64,000 nucleotides of DNA from GWE2-42-39 sp963668595 (lineage in GTDB: Bacteria > Bacteroidota > Bacteroidia > Bacteroidales > Prolixibacteraceae), in contig OY764876.1 of assembly GCA_963668595.1 (NCBI GenBank), forward strand, positions 868,001 to 932,000, given 5' to 3'. The position numbers and the translations under genes were made by a program. The notes under the pieces are model-generated. The model ran no database searches. It was not told the DNA's origin and saw only the letters and a list, made by a program, of their open reading frames with translations. Below are positions 53,499 to 63,207 of this stretch, piece after piece. Numbering within the stretch: the first letter of the stretch is position 1; every line of letters starts with the position of its first letter.

Positions 53499-54389
53499 TT
53501 AATTTACTACAACATCAACATCATGGGTTTGCCCGGTAACTTCGTCGGTTACAACCAGCTTGGTTTTGCCACTTTTTAAGGGCGTCACCCGAACAATGGC
53601 CGAATTGTTTTGCTGGTCGAAATGGTCATTACCTGGCGTTATAGATTTGACTACCGCTATCGTTTCATCAACAACTTTAGCAGAATAGTGGCCGCTCCCC
53701 CGCCAAACAGAAATACCATTAACTCCGGCAATAAACGGAAGGTCAAAAGAGAGCTGGCTGTCTTCCGACTCCGGTATGAACAAATCATATTCTTCAACCA
53801 CAAAAATACGGGCGGAGAAAAGTTCAACTTTCCCTTTGCATATTTTAAACGATGTACTTCCAATATTTTTTGCTTCCACCTTAAATTTGCTACCCATTTC
53901 AACACTGGCCGAAACAGCAGCTACTCCATCGTTATCAATAACAGCGCTGTTATCTGCTACTACACTGTAATTTTTATCAAACGTGAACGGCAAACCAAAC
54001 TTCCGCGTTTCGCCTTTTTTCAGATATACACCTGAAGTCGAAAAGCTTCCATAGTTAATTGCTTCGCGCACGTCAACATCTATTGTTTTAGTGGTCCCTG
54101 CATCACCGTAATTCGAAACTTGAACCGTAACGGTAGCATTCCCTTTATTGTGTCCGATAATGTAAAAAACATTCTCGTTATCCTTTTCATAAAGAATTTC
54201 AGCAATATCTGGATCAGATGAATTTATAAAGAGAAATCCTTCGCCTTTGTTGACCTTAATTTCAGCATAACTGGTTTCATTGTCCAGCACACACGATTCC
54301 AGGTTCAACTGAAGTTTTATCCCGTCGTCCTCTTTTTCACAGGCAAATATGACAAATGCCACCACTAAAAGGAATAGTAGTTTTTTCAT
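53499..54389 (-). CDS. Predicted surface lipoprotein with BACON/Ig-like domains (operon gene 1)
   Basis: A 296-residue lipoprotein, lipobox VIFAC (Cys17) then EKEDDG. Contains three beta repeats, each with an NxGxxT(V)VxVxxxG-like strand (NKGNATVTVQVSNYGD, PLKSGKTKLVVTDEVTGQTHDVDVVV), typical of bacterial Ig or BIG2 modules. First gene of the lipoprotein operon, immediately behind its promoter (54419-54426). Confidence 0.72.
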   Translation of the reverse strand: MKKLLFLLVVAFVIFACEKEDDGIKLQLNLESCVLDNETSYAEIKVNKGEGFLFINSSDPDIAEILYEKDNENVFYIIGHNKGNATVTVQVSNYGDAGTTKTIDVDVREAINYGSFSTSGVYLKKGETRKFGLPFTFDKNYSVVADNSAVIDNDGVAAVSASVEMGSKFKVEAKNIGSTSFKICKGKVELFSARIFVVEEYDLFIPESEDSQLSFDLPFIAGVNGISVWRGSGHYSAKVVDETIAVVKSITPGNDHFDQQNNSAIVRVTPLKSGKTKLVVTDEVTGQTHDVDVVVN

Positions 54390-54418
54390 TGTTTCTGTTT
54401 TCGTTAAAAGCTATTGCA

Positions 54419-54464
54419 CAAAAGTAGCCTCGTTGGATGCCAAAACTCTTGATTCAAATCAAGA
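54419..54464 (-). promoter_or_regulatory. Promoter with upstream Crp/Fnr-type operator for the lipoprotein operon
   Basis: -7 element TACTTTTG (54426-54419 on the minus strand) with predicted start near 54412. A perfect 18-bp palindrome tcttgattcaaatcaaga (54447-54464) includes TTGATnnnnATCAA (54449-54462), the FNR consensus. Its centre lies about 43 bp upstream of the predicted start, the class II activator position. It begins 3 bp after the stop codon of the Crp/Fnr gene. Confidence 0.7.
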
Positions 54465-54467
54465 ATT

Positions 54468-55055
54468 CTATTGTAATGAAAGTTTTCTTCGGATTCTGCT
54501 CAACGTCTCAGGGGCAACTTTTATCAATGATGCTATTTCTTTCAGACTGACCAGAGTTAAAATATCAGGATGGCGTTTTATGAGTTTCATATATCGTTCT
54601 TCTGGCGAGTCGCAATACATCGAAAGCAGCCTTGAACTGATATCATTTAACAAACTTTCGGCTATTTTACTTCGAAGATCGGGGATTGCACACGTTTCAA
54701 AAAACGCATTGAACTCATCGTATGAAAGAAAAAAAACTGTGCTTTCTGTAATTGATTGAATATCGATAATGGGTGATTTTTGCATCCGGAATGTGGCATA
54801 ATCCACTACAAAATCATTTTCAAAACTGTACCCAACAATTTGTTCTTTTCCATCGGTCGAATATCCCAGATACTTAAATCCTCCTTTGATAACGAGTCCT
54901 ATCGGATTATGATTCTGTCCAGCATGCATGAAGAAATCGCTTTTTGCATATTTTTTTGTTGTACCGTACTCAATAAAGAATTGCCGTAACTCCGCAATAC
55001 CTTCAATTTCCATATAGTCTTTAAAAAGCGGCATAGTTTCCTGTTTTATCTTCAT
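54468..55055 (-). CDS. Crp/Fnr-family transcriptional regulator
   Basis: A 195-residue regulator: cNMP-binding beta roll in the first 120 residues (GLVIKGGFKYLGYSTDGKEQIVGYSFENDF), dimer helix and a C-terminal helix-turn-helix LKEIASLIKVAPETLSRIRRKL. The recognition helix has Glu183-T-L-Ser186-Arg187, the E..SR set that in FNR reads TTGAT. No cysteine cluster for an FNR-type iron-sulfur centre is visible, and the residues for cAMP are not clear, so the signal is unknown. Operator palindrome lies just downstream, at the promoter of the lipoprotein operon. Confidence 0.87.
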   Translation of the reverse strand: MKIKQETMPLFKDYMEIEGIAELRQFFIEYGTTKKYAKSDFFMHAGQNHNPIGLVIKGGFKYLGYSTDGKEQIVGYSFENDFVVDYATFRMQKSPIIDIQSITESTVFFLSYDEFNAFFETCAIPDLRSKIAESLLNDISSRLLSMYCDSPEERYMKLIKRHPDILTLVSLKEIASLIKVAPETLSRIRRKLSLQ

Positions 55056-55115
55056 TCATAGAATAAAGAATATTGAGCAAGTCAGGAGAACAAAGAACGT
55101 GCCTGAATAGACCGA

Positions 55116-58100
55116 TTATTTTGATTTTTGCGTCTTTCCCGAAGTTTGTTTGCTTTTCTCTAATCCGAAAAGACTTTTGAATTTATTCCATAATTCGTGG
55201 AACGTATCGTAGTCTTCTCGGTACGAAACTCCGATTCCCTGCGTGTAAGGTGATGTTTCGTAAATCAGGTTGTTATTCGAATGGTTGAAGGCTTTGAATT
55301 GCAGTTTACCGTTTTTGCTGATTTTTACATTTAGGTCGAAGTCGCCTACAATGTTACTGTTGTTCGAGGCATTGGTGGTCGATGAATTGTTTCCAATATT
55401 CCCGTTCAAGGTAATCCGGTCGTTAAATATCTGTGTGCTCAATGCCAGCTCTACCTCGTCGTCGGTAACCTGATCGCCGGGACGGTAATTGACACCAATA
55501 TCGAAATCTTTGCTTATTTGAGACAGCCAGTTGCTAAGTTGATTTGAGAATAATTCGCTGGCAGTACTTCCCACCACATTGGTGTTCGATGCTTCGTAGT
55601 TTCCGCGAATGTATTCCGGAGTGTAAAAGCGACCCAGAATCAGCAGCGATAAAATTTGCTTGTTACGATCTTCTTCGGTGTTGAAAAACTGCTGAACTTC
55701 GTCTTTTATGCGGTCTTCCGACGAAGGAAAATCAATGTCAAATCCAATTTTAGGACTACTTAACTGATCGAGTAGCGATATTTTACAATTTACCGGTACA
55801 CGTTGCGAATAATCAATTGCTCCATCGGAACTGGGAAATAATTCTTTTAGCGATGCTTTCAGATGATATACTGCATTCAGGTTGATGTTTGCATCGTACG
55901 GATCGCCATTCCAGATAATTTGTCCGCCCCGTTCAATTTCAAATTTCTTATTGATCACATTTTGAAGCGTAAACAGGTAGTCTCCCCGGGTAACGTTGTA
56001 GTCTCCGTACATAACAATATTGTAATCGTTATCCACACCGATTTGCAGGTTCCCGTAACCATACGAACGAATTATATCGCCGATTTTCGAATTGTATATC
56101 AGTTGCATGCGCGCTTCAGGAGTTACTTCTACGTCGAAGTTCATTTGTACGTTTGAGCTTTGTTCCGGAAGTACTTCTTCACTTTTTTGTTCAGGAATAT
56201 AACTGCGATCTACAAATTTCAGGAAATCGTATTCCTGTGCTTTTTCTTCGTAATCGAGCAAAATATTCAATTCGGTGCCTTGTTGTGTCGAGCCGGTTGC
56301 ATCAATGCTTACATAGAGGCCTTTCCCGGTAATAGATAGGTTTCCGTTGGCATACAGCTTACCGTAAAATTGTTCGTTATCGCGCGAATTGGTATTGATT
56401 GCCAGAATGCGGGGCGACGAGAACCGAAGGTTATAAACCATGTTGCTGAAGTTCTCGTGCTTGATTGTTCCATCAAAAATTGCGGTATTACCTTCCGGGT
56501 CGCTTACTTGCAATCGATCGAAAATAAGCGAATCGCCTGCAAAACGAACTTTATCAGTGAAAGTATATGGCACCTGTAGATAGGTAAGTGTCAGTCCTGC
56601 ATTTTTTCCCAAAAGCTCTCCGTCGAAAAGTAAGTGAGAAATTGGCCCGTGAAGGCGCACTTTTCCTGTTGCTTCTCCTCTGAAATCGGTGAAACTGCCT
56701 TCCATGAACGGTTGAAGTGCAGTAACTGACAGGTTATTCAGTTCTATTGTGTAATCCAGTAATTTCGACTGCGGTCCGTAACTTCCTTTGGCATGCAGTG
56801 TTTTATTGCCGTTCCTATCGAAGTTCACTTCAGAAATAATTTGCTCGGCTTCTCCGTTCCATGTATTTACCATACTCACATCGCCAAATAAGTGGTTGCG
56901 TAGCCGCAAACCGTCGATATGCAGGTCGGAAAGAAAATAAGCCCGGTGAAGCGGGTCATACAGCGCAAATTCGCCATGCATGATTCCCTGTATGTTCAGG
57001 TTGTTTTGCACCAGATCGTTGAGCAATCTCAGGTTAATATTTTCAAATCCGATCAATAGGCGTTTGTCTTTTTCGTGCGATACTGTTCCATTTACAGTAA
57101 CGTGCTGATTTTTATTTTTTATACTGAAATGCTGGATGTCGATCTGTGTCGAGTCAATCGTCAGTTTGGCCGACTGTATGCTCCACAGCGAATCGGCAAT
57201 GTAAATATTAGAGGGAAGCAATTCTGTATTTAAAATCAATCCTCGCTTTTTCTTATCGAATGAAAGTTGCGAAATGGTTTTAATTGCTCCGCTGTAGGTG
57301 AGTTCGTGGTAGTTGCTCCAGCTCAGCAAACTTTCTATCCGGTTATTGGTTCCCGAGAGATTTAAAGCGAGGTTATGCAAACTGTAATTGCCCGGAAGCA
57401 GTAACTGTCCGAACCTGTTTTTCATTCTGAAGTCTTTGTCGGCGTTAATACCAATATGAACGTCTTTCAGTATTGTTTCGTGGTACGCAATGCGTGAACT
57501 TCCGATTGCAAAATCAAGTTTGTTGGTTTCGGAGTTGATTTGTCCGCTAAAATAGGCGGGTTCAATCAGTAGTCCGGGGAAAAATACTTTTGATATCTGA
57601 CTGAAATCTTTCATTTTTCCTGAAAAACTGAACACATTGGTTTCAGGCTGATCTTCATATTCAATCGGAATTGCCGGAAAATAGTGCTTGATAACTTTCG
57701 ATAACGTATTTTTCAGACGATAAAACTGGTAATCTCCTTCAATGTCAGCATCAATAAAATCAGAACGTAAACTCAGGTGTTCCTGTTTATCGTGATAGGT
57801 TTTCAGTTCAAAGTTGTTGATGTCGAGTTGCCCGTTATGATTTCGGTACCAGCCATTTTCAATCCATATCGAACCGGCCAGGTTATCGATATTATTTCCG
57901 GTGAAGTTTGCTTTCATCAAACCTGAAAGTGCAGCAACCGAATCGTTTTCAATCAGATTCAGAGCCTGTAGTTTCGCCTGATTCAGGTTTAGTTTGAAAT
58001 CGAAAACCGGAACTTGTTGGTTGAAATCGAATGCTCCGTTAAAATCAAGGTTCACATTTTCGTCGTTGATACTCAGGTAGCCATCGAAACGTCGGCCTGA

Positions 58101-59558
58101 AATATCTCCGTTCAGATCAATGTTTTTGTATTCGTACCGGTTGATGTCGATGCTTTTTATTTCTCCATCGATATGCGAAGTAAGTAATTGCTGGTTTTTG
58201 TCAATTGCTCCGCGAATACTCCCTTTATAGCTAACTTTTCCTATCAGGTTGTTTTTGATCAATCTTCCTATTTTGAAATCGATGGTTTGAACATGTCCGT
58301 CAATATCAACTTTATTGCTTTCTGATGGCTTAAATGCCAGGTCGGTATTAATTTTCCCAAAATCAGAATTGATTGTTCCGTACGCAACAAAATCGCCGGG
58401 GAATCCGGTGAAATTTCCCTGATATTGAACAACTCCGGCCTGGTACAACGCATCGGGAAATGAGAGGTATGCTTTTTTCGATGTGTTGGGCAAATGTACT
58501 TGCTGCAAATCGTTGAAACTCATTGTCGATTGTTTCAAGTCGATGTGCATGAATGTATTTTCCCATGCCGGAAGTCCGTTCAGATAAAAATCGCAGTTGA
58601 TGCGTGTGTCTAATCCGTAGCTGAGGTAAATATTCTTTCCTTTCAGGTCATTGATGCTTCCGTAAATATGTCCGCTTAGTTTTACACTTGCATCCATTCC
58701 CTGAAGATCAGGAACAAGTGGCGCAATATCCAGCATACTTATCAATGCACTATCCAGCTGTACGTCAAGTTTGGTTTTACGAATATCGCCTGTTTCCCGG
58801 GCACTACTTTGATCGATGGTGATGTTTGCATTTTCGATTATTGAGTGGGGGAGACGGGCATATAAATTTTTGAAACCAAGCTGATCTGAATGCATGAAGA
58901 ATTCGCTCTTAAAATTATTGAGCGAGAATTTTTTATGGTCGGATAAAACCAGTTTTTCGATCATGAAAAAGGTCGAGTCACTACTCATTCTCAGTCCCGA
59001 TAAATGGAGTGCAATATCGTGTAGCTGAAAATCGACCGGGCGTTCAGCGAAATCATCTTTGTATAAAAACGAAGCATTTTCGAAAACAAAGTTCGAACAT
59101 TTTACATTCCATTTTGAGAGCGTATCTCCGGGTGTTTTTTGTGTTTTTTCGAGCAAAAACTGATAGTTCGGAACTTTTGCCGAATCAAGGGAGATTTCAA
59201 TTTTGGTGTCGTTCAAACTCAGCTTGTGCAACGAAATACGTTGTTTGCGAATGCTGAACGAGTCGATTTGTGCAACTAATTCACCAATCCGTAACATCGA
59301 ATCTTTTTGCTGGTCTTTTATCAGAACTTCTTCCAGAATTATCTTATTGAAAAAGGCAATGTTTACGCCTTTTACCGAAATATCAGCCTGAAAATAAGCC
59401 GATAGACGTTCGGTGATTTTTCGGGTTAAATAGGTTTGCACCACACTGCTTTGCAGGGCGAGGTATAAACTAAACAACAGTGCCAATATTGCTGTTATAG
59501 TAATCAGTCCTATTTTGACGTATTTTTTGATAATTTTGAGCTTTAATTCTAGAAACAA
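55116..59558 (-). CDS. TamB-like translocation and assembly protein (DUF490)
   Basis: About 1480 residues from a probable TTG at 59558 (FLELKLKIIKKYVKIG); an upstream extension to 59801 would be antisense to the tsaD start and has no family similarity, so I reject it. One membrane span near the N-terminus (KIGLITITAILALLFSLYLAL), then a very long stretch of alternating beta strands, ending in the DUF490/TamB domain (RVPVNCKISLLDQLSSPKIGFDIDFPSSEDRIKDEVQQF ... ELFSNQLSNWLSQISKDFDIGVNYRPGDQ). AsmA/TamB proteins form a periplasmic beta groove for lipid movement between membranes or help insert outer-membrane proteins. Divergent from tsaD. Confidence 0.85.
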   Translation of the reverse strand: MFLELKLKIIKKYVKIGLITITAILALLFSLYLALQSSVVQTYLTRKITERLSAYFQADISVKGVNIAFFNKIILEEVLIKDQQKDSMLRIGELVAQIDSFSIRKQRISLHKLSLNDTKIEISLDSAKVPNYQFLLEKTQKTPGDTLSKWNVKCSNFVFENASFLYKDDFAERPVDFQLHDIALHLSGLRMSSDSTFFMIEKLVLSDHKKFSLNNFKSEFFMHSDQLGFKNLYARLPHSIIENANITIDQSSARETGDIRKTKLDVQLDSALISMLDIAPLVPDLQGMDASVKLSGHIYGSINDLKGKNIYLSYGLDTRINCDFYLNGLPAWENTFMHIDLKQSTMSFNDLQQVHLPNTSKKAYLSFPDALYQAGVVQYQGNFTGFPGDFVAYGTINSDFGKINTDLAFKPSESNKVDIDGHVQTIDFKIGRLIKNNLIGKVSYKGSIRGAIDKNQQLLTSHIDGEIKSIDINRYEYKNIDLNGDISGRRFDGYLSINDENVNLDFNGAFDFNQQVPVFDFKLNLNQAKLQALNLIENDSVAALSGLMKANFTGNNIDNLAGSIWIENGWYRNHNGQLDINNFELKTYHDKQEHLSLRSDFIDADIEGDYQFYRLKNTLSKVIKHYFPAIPIEYEDQPETNVFSFSGKMKDFSQISKVFFPGLLIEPAYFSGQINSETNKLDFAIGSSRIAYHETILKDVHIGINADKDFRMKNRFGQLLLPGNYSLHNLALNLSGTNNRIESLLSWSNYHELTYSGAIKTISQLSFDKKKRGLILNTELLPSNIYIADSLWSIQSAKLTIDSTQIDIQHFSIKNKNQHVTVNGTVSHEKDKRLLIGFENINLRLLNDLVQNNLNIQGIMHGEFALYDPLHRAYFLSDLHIDGLRLRNHLFGDVSMVNTWNGEAEQIISEVNFDRNGNKTLHAKGSYGPQSKLLDYTIELNNLSVTALQPFMEGSFTDFRGEATGKVRLHGPISHLLFDGELLGKNAGLTLTYLQVPYTFTDKVRFAGDSLIFDRLQVSDPEGNTAIFDGTIKHENFSNMVYNLRFSSPRILAINTNSRDNEQFYGKLYANGNLSITGKGLYVSIDATGSTQQGTELNILLDYEEKAQEYDFLKFVDRSYIPEQKSEEVLPEQSSNVQMNFDVEVTPEARMQLIYNSKIGDIIRSYGYGNLQIGVDNDYNIVMYGDYNVTRGDYLFTLQNVINKKFEIERGGQIIWNGDPYDANINLNAVYHLKASLKELFPSSDGAIDYSQRVPVNCKISLLDQLSSPKIGFDIDFPSSEDRIKDEVQQFFNTEEDRNKQILSLLILGRFYTPEYIRGNYEASNTNVVGSTASELFSNQLSNWLSQISKDFDIGVNYRPGDQVTDDEVELALSTQIFNDRITLNGNIGNNSSTTNASNNSNIVGDFDLNVKISKNGKLQFKAFNHSNNNLIYETSPYTQGIGVSYREDYDTFHELWNKFKSLFGLEKSKQTSGKTQKSK

Positions 59559-59630
59559 AATAAAGGAAAATAGCTTAAAAACCGATGGTTGGCGAAATTT
59601 AAATTTCTCACCATTTCTTTTTTTATTTGA

Positions 59631-60668
59631 ATGGATACACAAAAAGATATTTACATACTGGGTATTGAATCTTCCTGCGACGATACCTCTGCTTCGGTAA
59701 TCAAAAACGGGGTTCTGCTGTCGAATATTATTGCCGGACAAAAAGTACACGAAGAATACGGCGGTGTAGTTCCGGAGCTGGCTTCGCGGGCACATCAGCA
59801 AAATATAATTCCGGTGGTGGATGCAGCTATTCGCAAAGCAGGGATTAATAATTCAGATCTTACAGCTGTCGCTTTTACGCGGGGGCCGGGCTTGCTCGGT
59901 TCATTGCTGGTGGGTACTTCATTTGCCAAAGGTTTTGCCTTAGCCCGGCAAATTCCGATGGTGGACGTAAATCATTTACAGGCGCACGTATTGGCTCATT
60001 TTATACAGGAAGAAGGTGAGGCTTTTGATCCACCTAAATTTCCTTTTCTGTGTCTGCTGGTTTCTGGTGGAAATTCGCAGATTATTTTGGTACACGATTA
60101 CCTGAGCATGGAAGTGATAGGCCAGACTATTGATGATGCGGCTGGCGAAGCTTTTGATAAGTGCGCCAAAGTAATGAATCTTCCGTATCCGGGAGGCCCT
60201 CATATCGATCGTTTGGCTCAAACAGGAAATTCTCTGGCTTTTAAATTTGCCAAGCCACGCATAAAAGACCTCGATTATAGTTTTAGTGGATTAAAAACCA
60301 GCTTTTTGTATTTTCTTCGCGATCAACTAAAGGAAAATGAGCGGTTTATTGAAGAAAATATGCCCGATTTGTGTGCTTCGTTGCAGAAAACAATTGTTGA
60401 TATTTTGCTTGAAAAACTGATCTTGGCCAGTAAGCAAACCGGTGTTACTGAAATTGCCGTGGCCGGAGGTGTGTCGGCTAATTCAGGTTTGCGAAACGGA
60501 CTGCTGGAAATTGCTCGTAAGCGCAAGTGGAAGATGCATATTCCGAAGTTCGGCTTTACAACCGACAATGCAGCAATGATTGCTATTACCGGCTATTACA
60601 AATATCAGCGAGGTGAATTTATTGGTCAGGATGCTGTTCCTTTTGCCCGAATGGATATTGGTCAGTAG
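59631..60668 (+). CDS. tsaD: tRNA N6-threonylcarbamoyladenosine synthase TsaD
   Basis: A 345-residue protein with GIESSCDDTS (11-20), HQQNIIPVV, His115 and His119 in VNHLQAHVLAH binding metal, the ATP-grasping SGGNSQIILV and GGVSANSGLR. TsaD transfers the threonylcarbamoyl group to A37 of tRNAs that read ANN codons. Essential in most bacteria. ATG at 59631, 72 bp from the proposed TamB start. The CobW-type GTPase follows 26 bp later. Confidence 0.97.
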   Translation: MDTQKDIYILGIESSCDDTSASVIKNGVLLSNIIAGQKVHEEYGGVVPELASRAHQQNIIPVVDAAIRKAGINNSDLTAVAFTRGPGLLGSLLVGTSFAKGFALARQIPMVDVNHLQAHVLAHFIQEEGEAFDPPKFPFLCLLVSGGNSQIILVHDYLSMEVIGQTIDDAAGEAFDKCAKVMNLPYPGGPHIDRLAQTGNSLAFKFAKPRIKDLDYSFSGLKTSFLYFLRDQLKENERFIEENMPDLCASLQKTIVDILLEKLILASKQTGVTEIAVAGGVSANSGLRNGLLEIARKRKWKMHIPKFGFTTDNAAMIAITGYYKYQRGEFIGQDAVPFARMDIGQ

Positions 60669-60694
60669 TTACTCTGAATAGCATTTTTATACAG

Positions 60695-61678
60695 ATGACA
60701 GCAGCGAGAAAAATATCAGTACTAATTGTAACCGGCTTTTTGGGGGCAGGCAAAACTACGTTCATCAATCATTTAATTCAGGTGAACCGGAGCAAAAAGC
60801 TGGCTTTACTTGAGAATGAATTTGGCGAAGAATCGGTAGATACATCGCTGATAACAGGCATCGACGGCAATCGGATTTTTGAGCTCAGTAATGGCTGTAT
60901 CTGTTGTTCGATAACGAATGAATTTTCGGTTGCTCTGACAGAGTTGTCCAACCAGTTGGCCGAGATAGACTGTTTGCTGATTGAAACTTCCGGTGTTGCT
61001 GATTTGTCGCAGGTTATTCGTCCGTTTCTTTCCGATCGGATGCTGAATGACCGATACCGGTTGATTGGTTCGGTTTGCGTGGTTGATGCGGTGAATTACG
61101 AAAAAATGATTGAATTGCCTGCACAACAAATGCAATTGATTCACAGCGATTATGTATTGATAAATAAATCAGAAGAAGTTTCTGCTGGAAAAATTGAATC
61201 AATCCGGCGAAGTATTACTGCATTCAATTCTTCGGCTCATATAGAAACTACGAGTTTTGCTCAGACTTGTGATTTTTCGCTTGATACACTGGATGCCGAT
61301 ATTCAGGAAAAACTGGAGAAAAAACTGTCTGCACCGGTGATGTTTCGCGTAGTGGAAATGACCCGGTTTTCAACATTTACTCATCGCTTTGCCGGGCGAA
61401 TCAATCTGGAAAAATTTCGTTACTGGTTCGATTATTTTGCGGCCATTAACCAAACAGATATTTACCGGATTAAAGGAATATTATTTGCAGACAAAGAAGT
61501 GTCTAAAACCATTGTCCAATCAGTTGGCGGATCGACTCGTTATTCTGAAGGATCAATTATTCGCCCGGGCGAAGAGATCGAAAACACCCTCGTATTTATT
61601 GGCCGAAATATCGACTTTTCGCGAATTGTTCTCGAATTGGAGGATTACTTAACCGAGGACGAAAATCCAGAATGGTAA
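60695..61678 (+). CDS. CobW/COG0523-family metal-handling GTPase
   Basis: A 327-residue G3E GTPase: Walker A GFLGAGKTT (14-22), NEFGEESVDT switch I, metal-binding GCICC (67-71) after ELSN, ETSGVAD switch II and NKSE base recognition. The C-terminal CobW_C domain is present (FSTFTHRFAGRINLEKF). Members deliver zinc, cobalt or iron to partner proteins; the metal is unknown and no Zur box was sought. The 3' end overlaps that of the convergent AEC transporter gene by 30 bp. Confidence 0.9.
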   Translation: MTAARKISVLIVTGFLGAGKTTFINHLIQVNRSKKLALLENEFGEESVDTSLITGIDGNRIFELSNGCICCSITNEFSVALTELSNQLAEIDCLLIETSGVADLSQVIRPFLSDRMLNDRYRLIGSVCVVDAVNYEKMIELPAQQMQLIHSDYVLINKSEEVSAGKIESIRRSITAFNSSAHIETTSFAQTCDFSLDTLDADIQEKLEKKLSAPVMFRVVEMTRFSTFTHRFAGRINLEKFRYWFDYFAAINQTDIYRIKGILFADKEVSKTIVQSVGGSTRYSEGSIIRPGEEIENTLVFIGRNIDFSRIVLELEDYLTEDENPEW

Positions 61679-62575
61679 AATAATAATTGAAATAACGGTA
61701 CTAACGACGACTACTTTCGATGCAAATGAGGTATTCAGTCCATATTTGGCTGAAAGTACATACGGAGTAAGTCCCATCGGCATAGCCGCTTCAAGTATCC
61801 ATGAGCGGAAATCATGTTCTCCGCCAAAATTCAGAATAGCACCGAGAAATAAAAGTGGCAATACGATCATTATTAATAATGAAAATCCCAAGGCTGCTTT
61901 CCAATCGCGGAAGTGCCCAAGAGGCTGAATACCCAGGAAAATTCCCAGCGAGAATAGCACAATTGCGGTTACCGACGAGGCAAACATGTCGATCGATTGC
62001 ATGATAAACGGCGGAATTTTTATTTTCAGTACCGAAAAAAGGATGCCTGCAAATACCGAAAACAACATCGGATTGGTTGCCAGTGATTTTAAATGTTGAA
62101 GCGTGCTCTGCTGTTGATTGCTATAGCGTTCAACCAGGTAAATACAAAGGGTAAAGAGCCAGAATAAGTAAACCGCTGAGATCATGGTTGCCTGCGGAAG
62201 AATGCCATTGCCGTATGTGTTTTGCAGAACCGGAATTCCGAGATACGAAACGTTTCCGAAAGCAAAAGCAAAGAACAGAGTTTGTTTGGTTTTTGTGTCA
62301 AGTTTAAATACGCTTGCTACCGGAAATGCCAGTAATACAGAGAAAACAATGTAGGCTGAATTGTAGCCAATCAATGAGCCAAATTCATTAAAATTGATGT
62401 CGGTTTTTACCAGCGCTGCAAAAATAAGCGCAGGGAAACCGAGCCACAATGCAAAATCATTCAATATTTTAATCCAGCTTTCGTCAACCGAACGGTGTTT
62501 GCTGAATGCCATCCCTGTAAAAATAATCAGAAACAAAGGGATAATGGTTTTGAATGCGATAAACAATGCGCTCAT
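61649..62575 (-). CDS. AEC-family transporter
   Basis: A 308-residue membrane protein with about ten spans (two inverted groups of five), starting SALFIAFKTIIPLFLIIFTGMAFSK. Blocks NYSYLGIP-like GNVSYLGIPVLQNTYG and AAMPMGLTPYVLSAKYG are characteristic of AEC (auxin efflux carrier) permeases such as MleP/MdcF-type dicarboxylate carriers. The substrate is unknown. The HAD hydrolase gene is 29 bp upstream on the same strand. Confidence 0.9.
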   Translation of the reverse strand: MSALFIAFKTIIPLFLIIFTGMAFSKHRSVDESWIKILNDFALWLGFPALIFAALVKTDINFNEFGSLIGYNSAYIVFSVLLAFPVASVFKLDTKTKQTLFFAFAFGNVSYLGIPVLQNTYGNGILPQATMISAVYLFWLFTLCIYLVERYSNQQQSTLQHLKSLATNPMLFSVFAGILFSVLKIKIPPFIMQSIDMFASSVTAIVLFSLGIFLGIQPLGHFRDWKAALGFSLLIMIVLPLLFLGAILNFGGEHDFRSWILEAAMPMGLTPYVLSAKYGLNTSFASKVVVVSTVISIIILPFWIFVLG

Positions 62576-62604
62576 AGTTTGGTATTAATTTATATAATAA
62601 CAGC

Positions 62605-63207
62605 TCAAATATATTGTTTTTCTTGTTCCGTAAACGGACGAACATCAATTAACATCATTCCGGCAGTACGGGCGGCTTGCATGCCCATCTCTCCATCTTC
62701 AAAAACCTGACAGTCGGCTGGCTCAATGTTCAGTAATTGGGCACATTTCAGGAACGTGTCTGGATCCGGTTTGTGGCGATCTACGTCGTCAGCCGTTACA
62801 ATGGCATCAAAATAATTTCTGATTTGTAATGTCTCCAGTTGCAACTCAGCACTTTTTCGGCTTGCTCCGGTGCCGATCGCCATTGGTATTTTCCCGTAAT
62901 ATTCTTTTACAACTTCCAATACTGGTTCAATAGGCCGCACTTTGTGTGCATTTTTCCAGAAATCATTTTGCTTTCGGCGAACAATCTCTTGCGGATCAAT
63001 CATTAAACCATGATCGTTTTTGATACGCTCAGCAAAACTGATGGTTGCCATCCCTGTCATTTGTGGTACAATCGATTCATCGAAGGTACAGCCCAAATCG
63101 GCACACACCCGGTGCCAGGTTGCAATATGTACGGGTAAAGAATCGGATAAAGTTCCATCCAGATCAAAAATCAGTGCTTTTGCGCGTGGATCAATCGTTA
63201 TTTTCAC
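62605..63207 (-). CDS. HAD-superfamily phosphatase (beta-phosphoglucomutase-like)
   Basis: A 200-residue HAD hydrolase: motif I FDLDGTLSDSLP with the nucleophile Asp, motif II IGTGASRKS, motif III KPDPDTFLKCA, motif IV FEDGEMGMQAA. The small helical cap after motif I (HIATWHRVCADLG) is the class I cap of beta-phosphoglucomutase/YqaB-type enzymes; YqaB acts on fructose-1-phosphate. It begins at GTG 63207. Probably co-transcribed with the AEC transporter gene. Confidence 0.9.
   Translation of the reverse strand: MKITIDPRAKALIFDLDGTLSDSLPVHIATWHRVCADLGCTFDESIVPQMTGMATISFAERIKNDHGLMIDPQEIVRRKQNDFWKNAHKVRPIEPVLEVVKEYYGKIPMAIGTGASRKSAELQLETLQIRNYFDAIVTADDVDRHKPDPDTFLKCAQLLNIEPADCQVFEDGEMGMQAARTAGMMLIDVRPFTEQEKQYI

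Noticed and set aside
59559..59801. Extended N-terminus of TamB
   Set aside because: The extension is antisense to the start of tsaD, lacks a signal or family similarity and would precede the membrane span by about 90 residues.
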